Part shown: piece by piece, positions 21,572 to 32,170 of the stretch
Layout: each line of letters starts with the position of its first letter
Numbering within the stretch: the first letter of the stretch is position 1
Assembly: GCA_036897485.1 (NCBI GenBank)
Contig: JAYMTF010000464.1
Span: forward strand, 1-35,833
Direction of reading: 5' to 3'
Origin: Pelargonium nanum
Lineage: Eukaryota > Streptophyta > Magnoliopsida > Geraniales > Geraniaceae
Length of the DNA stretch: 35,833 nt
Notes under the pieces: model-generated
Told to the model about the DNA's origin: nothing
Seen by the model: the letters and a program-made list of their open reading frames with translations, nothing else
Databases searched by the model: none
Made by a program: the position numbers and the translations under genes

Positions 21572-22834
21572 ATGGAGGGAGGAAAAATGTACAGAAAAGG
21601 TTTGTGGACAGAAGAGGAAGACAGAATTCTAATGGATTACATAACAGTGCATGGAAAAGGGAAGTGGAATCACGTTGCCAGGGTGACAGGTCAGCACTTT
21701 CATTCCTTTGCTTAGCATTGAAATGTTTAATAATTGTCACTGGGATGTGGTTGTTGACTTGTTGTTGTTGTTGCTTAATTGGTATATAGCTCATGTGTTT
21801 TTGGTTAGTAATTCATAGCCTGGCCATTGAAGAGACCTTGAGCTAAGTTGCATGTTTTGTGTCAATATTTATGGCCATTCAGGTTTGAAGAGATGTGGCA
21901 AGAGTTGCAGATTAAGGTGGATAAATTACCTGAGCCCCAGCGTAAAGCGCGGTGATTTCTCAGAGGAGGAAGAAGATCTCATCATTCGGCTGCATAAACT
22001 ACTTGGAAACAGGTTTATATATTCCAGTTTTACATGTTTCTTTCCAATCCAGCATTCTTCAATATATTTAGCCATTTATTCTATAAAGAAATCCAACAAT
22101 TCAATACATAGCATATATCTGGAGATAACACAAGGTACACAAACATGTGACTGTGAGATAGTCTTAACTAAGATACAAAGTGCAACATTACCTCCGAGCT
22201 CCGACTCCTGTTTGTCAATAATATGGGTTTTTCTTAGATGCACCCCAGTTGTCAATTTTGGTTCCATCTTAATTTGTCTTTGATGCTGTCCTGTTTCATA
22301 ATGCTATAGTACATTAGTCATTTCAGTGTCGGAACCTAACTCGTTTTTGTTCTTATTCATGCCACATTACTTACGTTATCTTGAACTTTGAGGATTGTTG
22401 AAAACTTGAAATTGTTGAACTTTGGTTTATATAGGTGGTCGTTAATTGCTGGGAGGGTTCCGGGAAGGACTGACAATCAAGTGAAGAACCATTGGAACAC
22501 TCATTTGAGCAAGAAGCTCGGCGTGAAGACGAAAGGTAAGTTTAAAGTGTGTGCTGCTTCCAAAACATGCTCAAGAGAAATGGAAAAGAATCACAAGGTG
22601 AGCTCAGAAGTGAATTGTGAAGCTCCCAACAGTGTGGATGGTGGTCATGAGGTGGTAGGTGATGAAGATGGCCCAAAAGGCACAATTGGGTTTGGGAGCT
22701 CTAAAGAGTGGACAGTGAGTGGAATCAATGAGAGCTCTTTTGGGTTCTGTGATGATGATTTTTATCCCTATAACCCTAGTTTAATGGAGTTTATAGAGGG
22801 CTATTCTCTTGATTTTGTTTGGCATGGCCTGTAA
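21572..22834 (+). CDS. R2R3-MYB transcription factor, GL1/WER/MYB23-like (3 exons)
   Basis: Exons 21572-21689, 21883-22012 and 22435-22834 give 215 residues. The 130-bp middle exon and its phases are the standard R2R3-MYB pattern. R2 has regularly spaced Trp ([21 protein letters not shown]). R3 has the usual replaced first Trp ([10 protein letters not shown]) followed by RWSLIAGR and [10 protein letters not shown]. The R3 segment [20 protein letters not shown] fits the [DE]Lx2[RK]x3Lx6Lx3R signature for binding R/B-type bHLH partners. This points to MBW complexes that control epidermal cell fate or pigments. [15 protein letters not shown] and [10 protein letters not shown] resemble the subgroup 15 proteins GL1, WER and MYB23. 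The C-terminus is acidic and ends near [11 protein letters not shown], a WER-like ending, but the canonical WVxxDxFELSxL motif is not clear. A near-perfect miR828 site lies at 22493-22514. Confidence 0.9.
22493..22514 (+). promoter_or_regulatory. Predicted miR828 target site in the MYB mRNA
   Basis: The 22 bases encoding WNTHLSKK pair with the common plant form of miR828 (recalled from memory) at 21 of 22 positions. The single mismatch is at 22498 (C where T would pair with miRNA position 17). The seed region and the cleavage positions (between 22504 and 22505) are fully paired. miR828 is a 22-nt species known to target MYB genes and TAS4 and can trigger secondary siRNAs. Confidence 0.75.
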
Positions 22835-22896
22835 TTAAGATCTTCAATAATAATCATGTTATCTCATATATATTCTCCTTAGTGTTCTTATTGATA

Positions 22897-22902
22897 AATA
22901 AA
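22897..22902 (+). terminator. Candidate polyadenylation signal of MYB
   Basis: AATAAA lies about 65 bases after the MYB stop codon. Confidence 0.5.
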
Positions 22903-23450
22903 TATGGATGCATTTTTGCCACTGAGGATCAGTATATGTTACTAGTAATTATGGTTATAGAGTTAGATTGTTGATGAATAGGAACATGATCATTAATTCT
23001 TTACTGTGAAATGGAGGTTTTGCAAATGTATTATGCAGTAATATATACAAATTGACATTTGTGGTCCTCCTGGTCTGGTTTTGTACTGGATGGTATAAAA
23101 TTAATTCCACCCTCCACATACACCTGAGATAAAAATGATTTTCCTACCAATGGGAATTAGAGAACTATTCTTTTTACTCTTTAGCCTCAAAACAAAAATA
23201 AGTTACACTATCAATATTTTTCATTATTAGTGCTCAAACTTTTATTATCTCATATTCAATTTGGTATCCAATCTTTTAATTTACACTTATTTTTATTTTA
23301 AAAAAATCCACTTAAGCAAAAGCTAATGGAAACCCACATTTTTTTGTTTTTGAAAGATGTTCAAGATAATTGTTAAATTCACGCAAAATCTTAAATATAA
23401 GCTAAACTAAAGTAAAGTGCAATTTCAGAAGTGATAAAATCATTTAATGC
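22903..23450. other. MYB 3' flank, no gene seen
   Basis: Very AT-rich sequence without a coding signal. Confidence 0.5.
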
Positions 23451-23454
23451 TCTC

Positions 23455-24250
23455 TTTTTTATCAGCGAACGATACTTTCATCAAAAAATTCGAAAAACGG
23501 GCGAATAAAAGTACAAGACCCCGAGAAGGGGAAACAAACAACTAACACAAAACAAAAAGAGGATTAATGCACCAAGAATCAAACCTTGGTTTGAGATGAC
23601 TGACAAGAGACTGAGAACGGTGCCTCTTGTGTAACGCCGAACAACCCAAAATATTTCAAGATGATGGAGTTGCGTCGCAGAGTGGGAGTTAGGTTCGAGG
23701 TTGAGAGGCCTCAATTTCCCGAAATCGCTCAATTACTTTAGACCCAATACCTATCGCTTGAGCGCTCAACTCTTTACAATAGTCCCATAACGCCGAAGCT
23801 AATTTCATAGAGGAAGAAGAAGTCGTTGCGCCAACATGTCTTGCATGGGAAAGGGGGCAGTGCGTTTAAGCGGAGGGAGAACTACTGGTGTTGGCTTCAG
23901 ACGTATTGAAAAAAGAGGTCGTGTGATGTGAGTCCGAGATAGTAGCTTCTGAAGACTGTAATGGAACTGTAGATACGTGAGACCGTGAGGGTTAGGTGCT
24001 TGCAGGCTTGTAAGTTAAACTGAAATGGGTTCGACAACCTAATTAGAGGAGAAACTAGCAATGAGCCAACGGAATTACCCTCTACTGAACGTGATGGGCT
24101 GCGCGGTTTCATGTAAATTGCCAGAGACAAAGGTGAAGAAGAGTATGGGCTTGCCGAGCTGGAAGCAAGAAGTGAGAATGGCAGAAGAGACGAGCCATCA
24201 AAAGAACCAGAACAAGTGAAGATCCCACCTTTAGCATAACCTCATTGAGT
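23455..24250 (-). mobile_element. 3' fragment of an L1-type LINE
   Basis: On the minus strand the end reads ..GTACTTTTATTCGCCCG, TTTTTCGAATTTTTTGATG, AAAGTATCGTTCGCTGATAA and then an A-rich tail (to about 23455). This closely resembles plant L1 LINE 3' ends. A decayed frame just upstream (23732-23481) ends FPLLGVLYFYSPVFRIF. The block (to roughly 24250) is GC-richer than its flanks. No reverse transcriptase motif survives, and the upstream limit is a guess. Confidence 0.55.
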
Positions 24251-24696
24251 ATAGTAGCGAATGAACTAGTATGTACTGGTATCTGAGCCTATTCGAGATA
24301 GCATCCTGTCGAGAAGGTAGGATGAGTAAACAAAAGGTTCCCGAAAAACTTAAGATTCTAGAATTACACATAAGCTTTTTTAAAAAGTGCCCTTATTGCA
24401 TAAAAAAAAGTGCCCTAAATAAGAAAAAAAAGAAAAAGTTGCCGCAGCAGCTTGACAATTCACAATCGATTGGACCGAAATATATAGCATTAACCGAAAA
24501 TATTTGGTAAGGAATATTCCATTTCCATTACCAGCGATTGCGAGCAGAGAGTCTCAAGTAGACTCATTTAGACTCACAGCAATCACCAAAATCACAAACA
24601 AAACAATCCCATTTCTTCAATCACCACACTCTTTATATTCATTTCTCTTACTCCGATTTCTTTTTCTCTGCAATTCGCTCCGAGAAGGTGCTCCAT
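24251..24696 (+). promoter_or_regulatory. Promoter and 5' leader region of PEX14
   Basis: An A-rich stretch (about 24400-24440) is followed by TATATAGC (24481-24488), a possible TATA element. The leader is AC- and CT-rich with no upstream ATG close to the start codon. The ATG at 24697 has G at +4. Confidence 0.4.
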
Positions 24697-27600
24697 ATGG
24701 CGACTCAATCAGCTGCCACTGTCCCGCCTCAAACCTTAGGTATGCTTTCTTTTTCTTCAGATTTTACATGTCTCAGTGCCTCTCAATCTCGGAATTTACT
24801 AGGAATTGAGCAATCCGGTAAAAGATTGGTATGCGATGGAAGCATATGTGTATTATGTTCTTGCTTATCAAGAAAATCTGTAATTGCTCGTCGAACGCAT
24901 CACTTTCTCTTGTTTTTCTTGTACTAGTAGAGATCGATTGGGTATACATTTCTGTCTATGTACTTGTAGAAGAAAAGAATTAAACAAGATAGAACATGTT
25001 TACAGACGATTGATATGTGATTATGTATGTTATTATTGGGTATAGAGGGTCTTTATGATAATTTCCATTCCATTTTCATGTTATAGACAATATGGAGTTT
25101 GGTGATCTGTGTTGATGGATTCATCTTCCAAACTCCTTTATTTGCAGTTGGTGTTGGGAAGTTTCATGATGAGTTTATAGTTGATAAAATACTTTTTGAA
25201 AAGAAGGCAAAATCCAAACGAGAGACAGTTCTTTATTATTTCACGCTTAATTTCTTTCCAAAATGTTTGGGATTCATTGATATTTTGAATGGCTTGATTC
25301 TTAGTTTGCATCAGTCGGGACTGTGGGGTTAACTGAAACTAGTTGGATGCATTGCAGTAATAACAGAATAGCATAATCTTTAGGAGTTCATTGTGTGCCA
25401 TTGTTTCAAAATGCTATAAAGTGACTAATATGGCCAATTGGCCATAGAGTGCTAAACAAAATATGATTGGGTTGGGGCAATGAAGTGAGTCCACAGCGTC
25501 TGATTGTCATTGGAGTATCATTGTATAGCAAGGACTGAGTTATCTTTTTCTTTGTTTAGTTTTACTTAATTTACTGATTCTTTTCACAGCTACTTGAATG
25601 GTCTTGTTGGATAGTTCCTTGATTAGTCAAGAAGGTTGACAATGTTGGGTTTGTGTTTTTCTTTCTCAAGGTTAACTATGTTGTTACGTGGACTCAATCT
25701 TAATCTGCGTTGCATTTTGTTTTTTCATATCATAATGGGGGATATATAGAATTTCCTTAATGTTGTATTTTGAGCTCTAAGCATGCCAAACTAAAGTGTG
25801 TTCATTTCTATTAAATTTGAATAACTTCTAAAAGATCCTTGATAAGCCAAGTGCAATCTTAATGCCTTAATTGCACTTATAAAATGGGTATGACCAATTA
25901 AATGATAAATAATACCAATATATACTAATGGACTCAATTTATCGGTTAGAAACTGCCGGAAGTAATTGATACCAATTTTCTTGTCAGTTCACATCATCTA
26001 GAGTGGTAAGTCTAGAGTGTGTCAAGATGCTTTTTAATTTTTTTATGAAATATTATTAAGATACAAATTATTTTTGTTTATTTCAGCTGCTGATACTGTA
26101 CAACCCACCAGTGAGAATCAACAAGATGCCAAAGCAGAAGCTACTAAACAAAACTCTACAACATCTGTGTTTGTGAACTCAGAACCAATAAGGGAGGACC
26201 AGGTAGAAAATGCGGTTAAATTCCTTTCACACCCAAAAGTTAGGGGATCTCCAGTCATCTACAGACGATCTTTTCTTGAAAAGAAAGGCTTAACAAAGGA
26301 GGAGATAGATGAAGCTTTTCGCCGTGTACCTGTAAGCAAGTTACTTGTATTGATTGAGACTGTTTCTATACAGGGCCATCATGTCCTCATATGAGCATTT
26401 TCATTCATCAACCATTGAACTGTCACATTAGCATCATTTAAATGATCAGCTCATCCATGCATCTGGTCAATATTTCCCCTTGATATTTTTATGGAAATTA
26501 CAGGATCCATCTCCAAGTGCACAAACAACTAGCATAAATCAAGGTAGGTAATGCGTTAGTATTGAAGTGGAAATTTGTGATGCTATGATATGATCCTTGA
26601 CTTCTTGAGTTCGACCTAAGTTCATTATTCATTGAACCATTGATGTTGCTATTTCTCTGTCATAATAACAGATGGGCAGGTAAAGTCATCTCCAAATGTT
26701 CAACCACAGCTCTCAGTACAAACTCTACAGCCTACAGCAGCTGCTCCAACTGGTGTCATTTCCTCTGTTGGGACTTTATCACGATACCAATTTCATTGGT
26801 CTCATGCTTTTCTTGCTGTGGGATTACTTGCAGTTTCAGGTGCTGGAACGGCAGTACTGGTTAAGGTATAGACAAAAAGCCTCTTTAATGTTTGAAATGT
26901 GAAGGTCTAATATTGTTTACCCCAGAGCTACTCTTGGCACCATTTGCATGTTTGTTGCATCGAACTTCATTTGTAGCTAAATCTTTCAGCTCGATCAGAA
27001 TATTGTAACAATTTTATTTTGTTTTATTAGAAAACTATTGTTCCAAGGTTGAAGTCCTGGGTTCGCAAGGTTGTATCAGAAGATGAAGATGACCCAACAA
27101 AGCAAACAACCTCAAAGCCAAGTTTAGCAGAAGAAGCAGCTGCAGCTACCATAGCCGCTGCCAGCGCAGCTGCTGATGTAGCAAAAGCTTGCCAAGAAAT
27201 GTTGAATTCGAAAAGTGAAGGTACAATAATTATGGATGTTAGGCTATGCTCTCTCTTAAACTCATAATTCATTTACTCTAAGATGCACATTTCTTTTATT
27301 TCAGTGCTGATTCCTCACTTCTGAGAAAACATTTAGGATTTGATTTATGTTTTTTGACCTTGTCAGAGAAGAAATACTTTGAGGCATTTGCGAATCTGTT
27401 AGATGTGCAAGTGAAGGAAATGAAGTCAATGAGTAATTCTATACGGAAGTTGGAGGGTAGCAACTTGTTTTCTGATCAAGGTCGCATATTTCTGCCTGAA
27501 AATATTTTAGATTGTTTTCATCTGCTATTCTGCTATGGATTTGGTTCTTGATCTATTGTCAATACTCCTCATTCTTAGGACTTACTTTTTGAAAATATTC

Positions 27601-30600
27601 TTGTTGAGGTTGTATGCAGAATATTAATGAGTTCTCTGTTGGAAGGAAAATTGATATATAATTATGCTTTGTGTGTGTCATGCTTACAAAGTGACTGTAT
27701 ATCATCATTTGTAAGAACTTATGTGACAAGTATTTTGCATTTGTAGCTGCTTTGGTTCTCTAATGGTTTTCAATTAGTTAAATGCAACAATGTCACAACT
27801 TTGCTGGTGCTTGATACCTTTTATATAGATTCTTTATCAGTTTTGGTAAACCTTAAAAGGAGACAAGTTGATTTGTTTCTGGGCTCATCTCCAAGTTCAT
27901 CATCCACGGTCTAATTTGCTTTTGATTATCAACCAAAGATAAGCAGCAGTTCACTTATGACTTTTTTTGGAAAATTAGTGGTGATTGGTGAATGAGATGG
28001 ATTATCATAATGTTCTAGTCATCATGTTTTGTAGTTGAACCCCTGCAGTGAGGTAGTTTGCTGTCTAGCACCCTGTTACCAAATTTTTCCTAGGTGTGAA
28101 TGGGATGTTCCTTGAGGGCAAACCAGAGATTATGCAAAAATAGGTGTAGATAGTCCTTCAATGTTTTGATCACGCACAGTCTTGGCTTTCGCGAAAAAAA
28201 GTAATATGTTACTCACTGTTTGGATTTATCAAAGCTATGTTGTTGTTTTTTATTTATAGAAATTTAACTAATGAAATTTAATCAGTTTATGTTGTTAGGA
28301 ACTTAGTTTGTAACTATATATTTAAAAAAGTCTAGACTTGAGGAGAAAGTTCTTATGCATGTATTTACTCTATATGTTTATAATAAATTCTATGTAATTT
28401 TGCTACCCTTATTATGTCTCTGGTGGCCTGTGTATCTGATAAGTGACCATATGGCAATTATGTCATGTCTGTTGTGGGTGGCTTGTTTTGTCAGACATGA
28501 TGTACAGATTGATTGATCAGATACAGTAGTATGATTGTGTCAGGTCAATTTTTATGCTAATGTTTTGCAATAAAAACTATCGGTTAATCATTCTGAAACT
28601 ATGCTAAAAACACTTTTGGCCACATTATCAATGGTGCTGGGCACCCATGAGCCGCTTATGCATAACTCTATTTTGAACATCTTGAAAAATCTTGAAATGT
28701 TGGTTATTTCTTGTCAAATTCCTGCTAATGTTCTGTGATAAGTAATTGGGAGTTGACAAACTTTGTTATTAATATTTTTTTCTTGTTTCTTTTTAATTAT
28801 CAGGACAAACAAATACATCAGGCAGACTCCCTTTCATCAATCAAGAAGATTATCGGGTATCAGCAATGAGTTCGAAGGTGTGCAAAAAAAGAAAGGCTTT
28901 TGTAGATCTTAAAGATAATTTGGAGTTTAAATGCATCTATCTACATTTAGTTGTTGGCATAATGTCTTTACTGATCTAAAATATGTTTGCAGTGGCAAAA
29001 TGGGAATGACAGGGCGGGCTATGACTCACGGTCAGGTTGTTCAGTGAGCAAATCCTGGCTCTTATTATCTAATATTTATAGTGCTGTGAATTTTTTGTCA
29101 TGCAACTAAAACTTTCTGTGCAGTAAGATCTACCTCACCACCCAGACCTGCAGAGCCCTCTGTTGCACCTCACCCTAAGTCATATATGGAGGTAATCAAA
29201 ATTCATGGATTTCCAACTATTCAGTTTCAGTTTTGGCAACTTATTACCACGAATCAAATTTGAAAATTAGCGTCATCATCATTACGAGGAGTACTTGGAG
29301 AGGAAAAATAAAAACTAGATTTATGAGTTTGTTATGGGTGATAGCATATTGGGTCTGCTGATCTGGATTGAATATGGAGAGTTTTTTTGGGCTCTCAAAA
29401 TTGTGGTGGTTGAACCACACAAGTATTGTGGACTGCCACTTGCTATTGTTTTCTTTCAGCACACAACTGGTTGGGGAAAACAGTCAGGTACCAAGTAGAA
29501 CGTTTGACAAGGTGATGAATTTAAGAATGAAGGAGACTCTAGCATGCTTAGTATTTGTACATCTATAAATCTGGAGCCCAAACCCAACTTACTTGGTTAA
29601 AGATAAATTCATACTAATATGAAACAGAACAGCCACCTGAAATGCTGTACTTAACCTTTGGTATAACAAAATAGATCACATGGCCTACTTCATATGACAT
29701 TGACCCATTTTACTCCTTTCCAAGAGTTATATTTTGCATACCTTAACAGAATTAGTTTCTTCTTGTATGTTGAAATATGAAACTGAAAAAATATCATCAC
29801 GTGTTTGTCTGTTTGTGAATGCTTTTGCTTTCGGTCAAAGAATTCTGCTGATGGTTTCTTATGTTTCTGTTGTAGATCATGGAAATGATCCAAAGAGGGG
29901 AGAGACCTCCTAACATCAGAGTAAATATATCTTTTGTTTCTATGTTGACATCTGCTGGTTTGTTGAAAAATGCTGATTCTGTTATTCTAAAATCATTTGC
30001 AGGAAATCAATGATCTACCCCCTAACCCTAATCAGCAACCTTCAATTCCTCGCCTAGCGCCAAGGACTAAGGTATGTGAATGATTTATCCCTCTCAGTTT
30101 CAAGTTTTTATTTTTTATTTTAGATATTTGATATAACAGAAACCATTTGGATGCAAAAATGAAAGTTGTTACAAGAGATGGTGGTTCCCATAGACTGTTT
30201 GTGCGCCCTTCTAGTCGTTTTCGTTCACTTTATATGTCCTATTATGTAGATTCAGCAATTCTGGTGAAGTATATAATAAAAATTTAGACTTTGACTCCCA
30301 TTTATGATGCTGGAATTCCCTAACTAATGTATATATGATTGGAATTTTTTCATAAAAAGTACACTATTGGATTTTGATAGTAAACTGGCTTCTAGCTCTA
30401 GTTACCATACTTCTCTAAAGTAAGATGACTTTTACTTGCCTCCTGGTGCTCTCTTAAAATATGACTCCTGATATCGTATACATACAACCCTTGTACAATT
30501 AAACGGTCTTTATGATTGATAAGAGCAACAATCATATGATGTACTTTCATTAATTACAGATGAAATTGACTAACATGTTTTCTACTAATGAGCAGCCATG

Positions 30601-31333
30601 GGATGTTAGTACGGTACAAAAAGTGCTTCATTCTCAGGGGAGTGGTGAAGGCTTGAATACTAAGGTACAGGAGAATGGTTCTTATCAATCGTATGTTGAA
30701 ACCCCACTGCCTTGGAGGCAACAGAGAAATGGAGTCACACAACTTGGAACTGAAGATGAAGTTAGGTCAGGGCCTTCTGGTGCACCCAACCCTGCGCAAC
30801 CTTTGCAGCGTACTTGGGTTCCTCCGCTACCACCCCCAGTTGCGATGCCAGAAGCAGCTGAAGCCATCCGACGGCCAAAACCACTTGTTCAAAAAGAACA
30901 GTTGGCTGATCAGCCAGATGCTCATCACTCAGATGTAACTGAAGAGTTGCAGAGGGTTACGAAAATCTCAGAATCTGGAGGCGAGGTGAAGAGTGATGGT
31001 GGGAGCTCAGGTTTGCACTCAAGTGAAATACAAGTGCAAGAACATAGGTCAGGGTCTTTTGGTACGCCAAACCCTGAGCAACCTACATGGGTTCCTCCAG
31101 TGCCACCCCCTGTTGCAATGCCAGAAGCAGCCGGAGCCATCCAACAGCCAAAACCACTTGTTGAGAAAGAACAGTTGGTTGATGAGGCAGTTGGTCATCA
31201 CTCAGATGTAATTGAGGAGTCGCAGAGGGTTGCGCAAATCTCTGAATCTGGAGGTGAGGTGAAGACTGACAGTGGGAGCTCAGGTTTGCAGTCAAGTGAA
31301 ATACAAGAAGAAGAATATGGGTATGAAGTATAA
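24697..31333 (+). CDS. PEX14: Peroxin-14, peroxisomal import docking protein (12 exons)
   Basis: Exons: 24697-24739, 26087-26331, 26504-26543, 26672-26865, 27031-27220, 27367-27456, 28804-28877, 28993-29035, 29124-29191, 29876-29920, 30003-30071, 30596-31333. All are GT..AG and give 612 residues. Residues 51-96 form the conserved PEX14 N-domain (EDQVENAVKFLSHPKV..LEKKGLTKEEIDEAFRRVP), which binds the WxxxF motifs of the PEX5 receptor. A hydrophobic segment (155-173) fits membrane anchoring. An Ala-rich, helical/coiled-coil region follows (~200-268), then the plant PEX14 block KSYMEIMEMIQRGERPPNIREIND. PEX14 docks cargo-loaded PEX5 with PEX13 at the peroxisome membrane. The family is ~500 residues in Arabidopsis. 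The excess here comes from a tandem duplication of ~94 residues in the last exon. Intron 6 (27457-28803) is 1.35 kb. Confidence 0.95.
30764..31321 (+). repeat. Tandem duplication (282-bp period) in the last PEX14 exon
   Basis: Unit 1 (30764-31045) begins RSGPSGAPNP. Unit 2 (31046-31321) begins RSGSFGTPNP. Both contain WVPPxPPPVAMPEAAxAI, PKPLVxKEQL, HHSDV and KISESGGEVK/QISESGGEVK. The second unit lacks 3 codons (LQR in PLQRTW) and is otherwise collinear. By eye the DNA is about 85% identical. The reading frame is intact throughout. Confidence 0.95.
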
Positions 31334-32170
31334 TATAGTGGGATATGAATTCTATACTGTTGGTGTGGTTTTATGAAAACCTAATATAGATGCTATCTTT
31401 GTTAGTTGTTGTCAATGGTACGATATAAAACAGAGTAGATAATGATGTGAAATCTGTTTTGTGTATAATGGATTTTTTGGTGACTGAATTGTTTTCTTTT
31501 GTTTTGTTAGATGTTCAAGCATATGATATGAGAGGTAATTTGATGCATTTTGTTACAAAATTATGAGCACATTATCTGCTCCTATACCTGGCATGTAAAC
31601 CATTTGTTTTTGTTTTTGTGAATCATGTGCTGCAATGGAAGGCCGGGAACGGAACGGAACCATATAGATTAGATTAAATAATGGGAGTGCCACATTGATA
31701 CCAATTTGGTGGAATGATCGTGTACAAGCCAAACGATTCATAACTCACAATTTAAAAATACATAACTCGTAAACCGTTCATGAGTTACAAAATTTCAACC
31801 TGCAACAAGCGGTTTGGATACTTGCTTTCGTAAATGCGCAAGGGGTTACTACCATTCTAGTTAAATATTTCAAAAAATAAAATAACCGAACAATAAATTA
31901 TTATTATTATGTTAATTATAAATATAAATTTTCATTTAATAAAAAATAAAATATAAACCATTATGAGTATGAGAGTAATCCACCTTAAGTCTTAACGACG
32001 TCGTTGAGCTGTCCAAACTTTGTTATCCACCTTCCTCACTCTCCACTCACACTGAAAATATGCTATATATATCTGGAAATTAAGAGTAATGGTGTTGAGC
32101 AGGATCGAGCAGAACAGAATCAGAATCGGTCAATTGGTTGAGCACACTTCACAAACTCTCGATTCCACCG
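31334..32170 (+). promoter_or_regulatory. PEX14-DXR spacer and DXR promoter
   Basis: An 837-base spacer holds the PEX14 3' UTR and the DXR promoter. It contains a perfect 12-bp palindrome AACGACGTCGTT (31994-32005) with a GACGTC bZIP-type core. A TATATATA box (32064-32071) lies 100 bases before the DXR ATG. An out-of-frame ATG at 32089 lies close to the expected transcription start. Confidence 0.5.

Noticed and set aside
22455..22482. miR858 target site in the R3 repeat of the MYB
   Set aside because: Compared with miR858 from memory, too many mismatches were counted (about nine) for a credible site.
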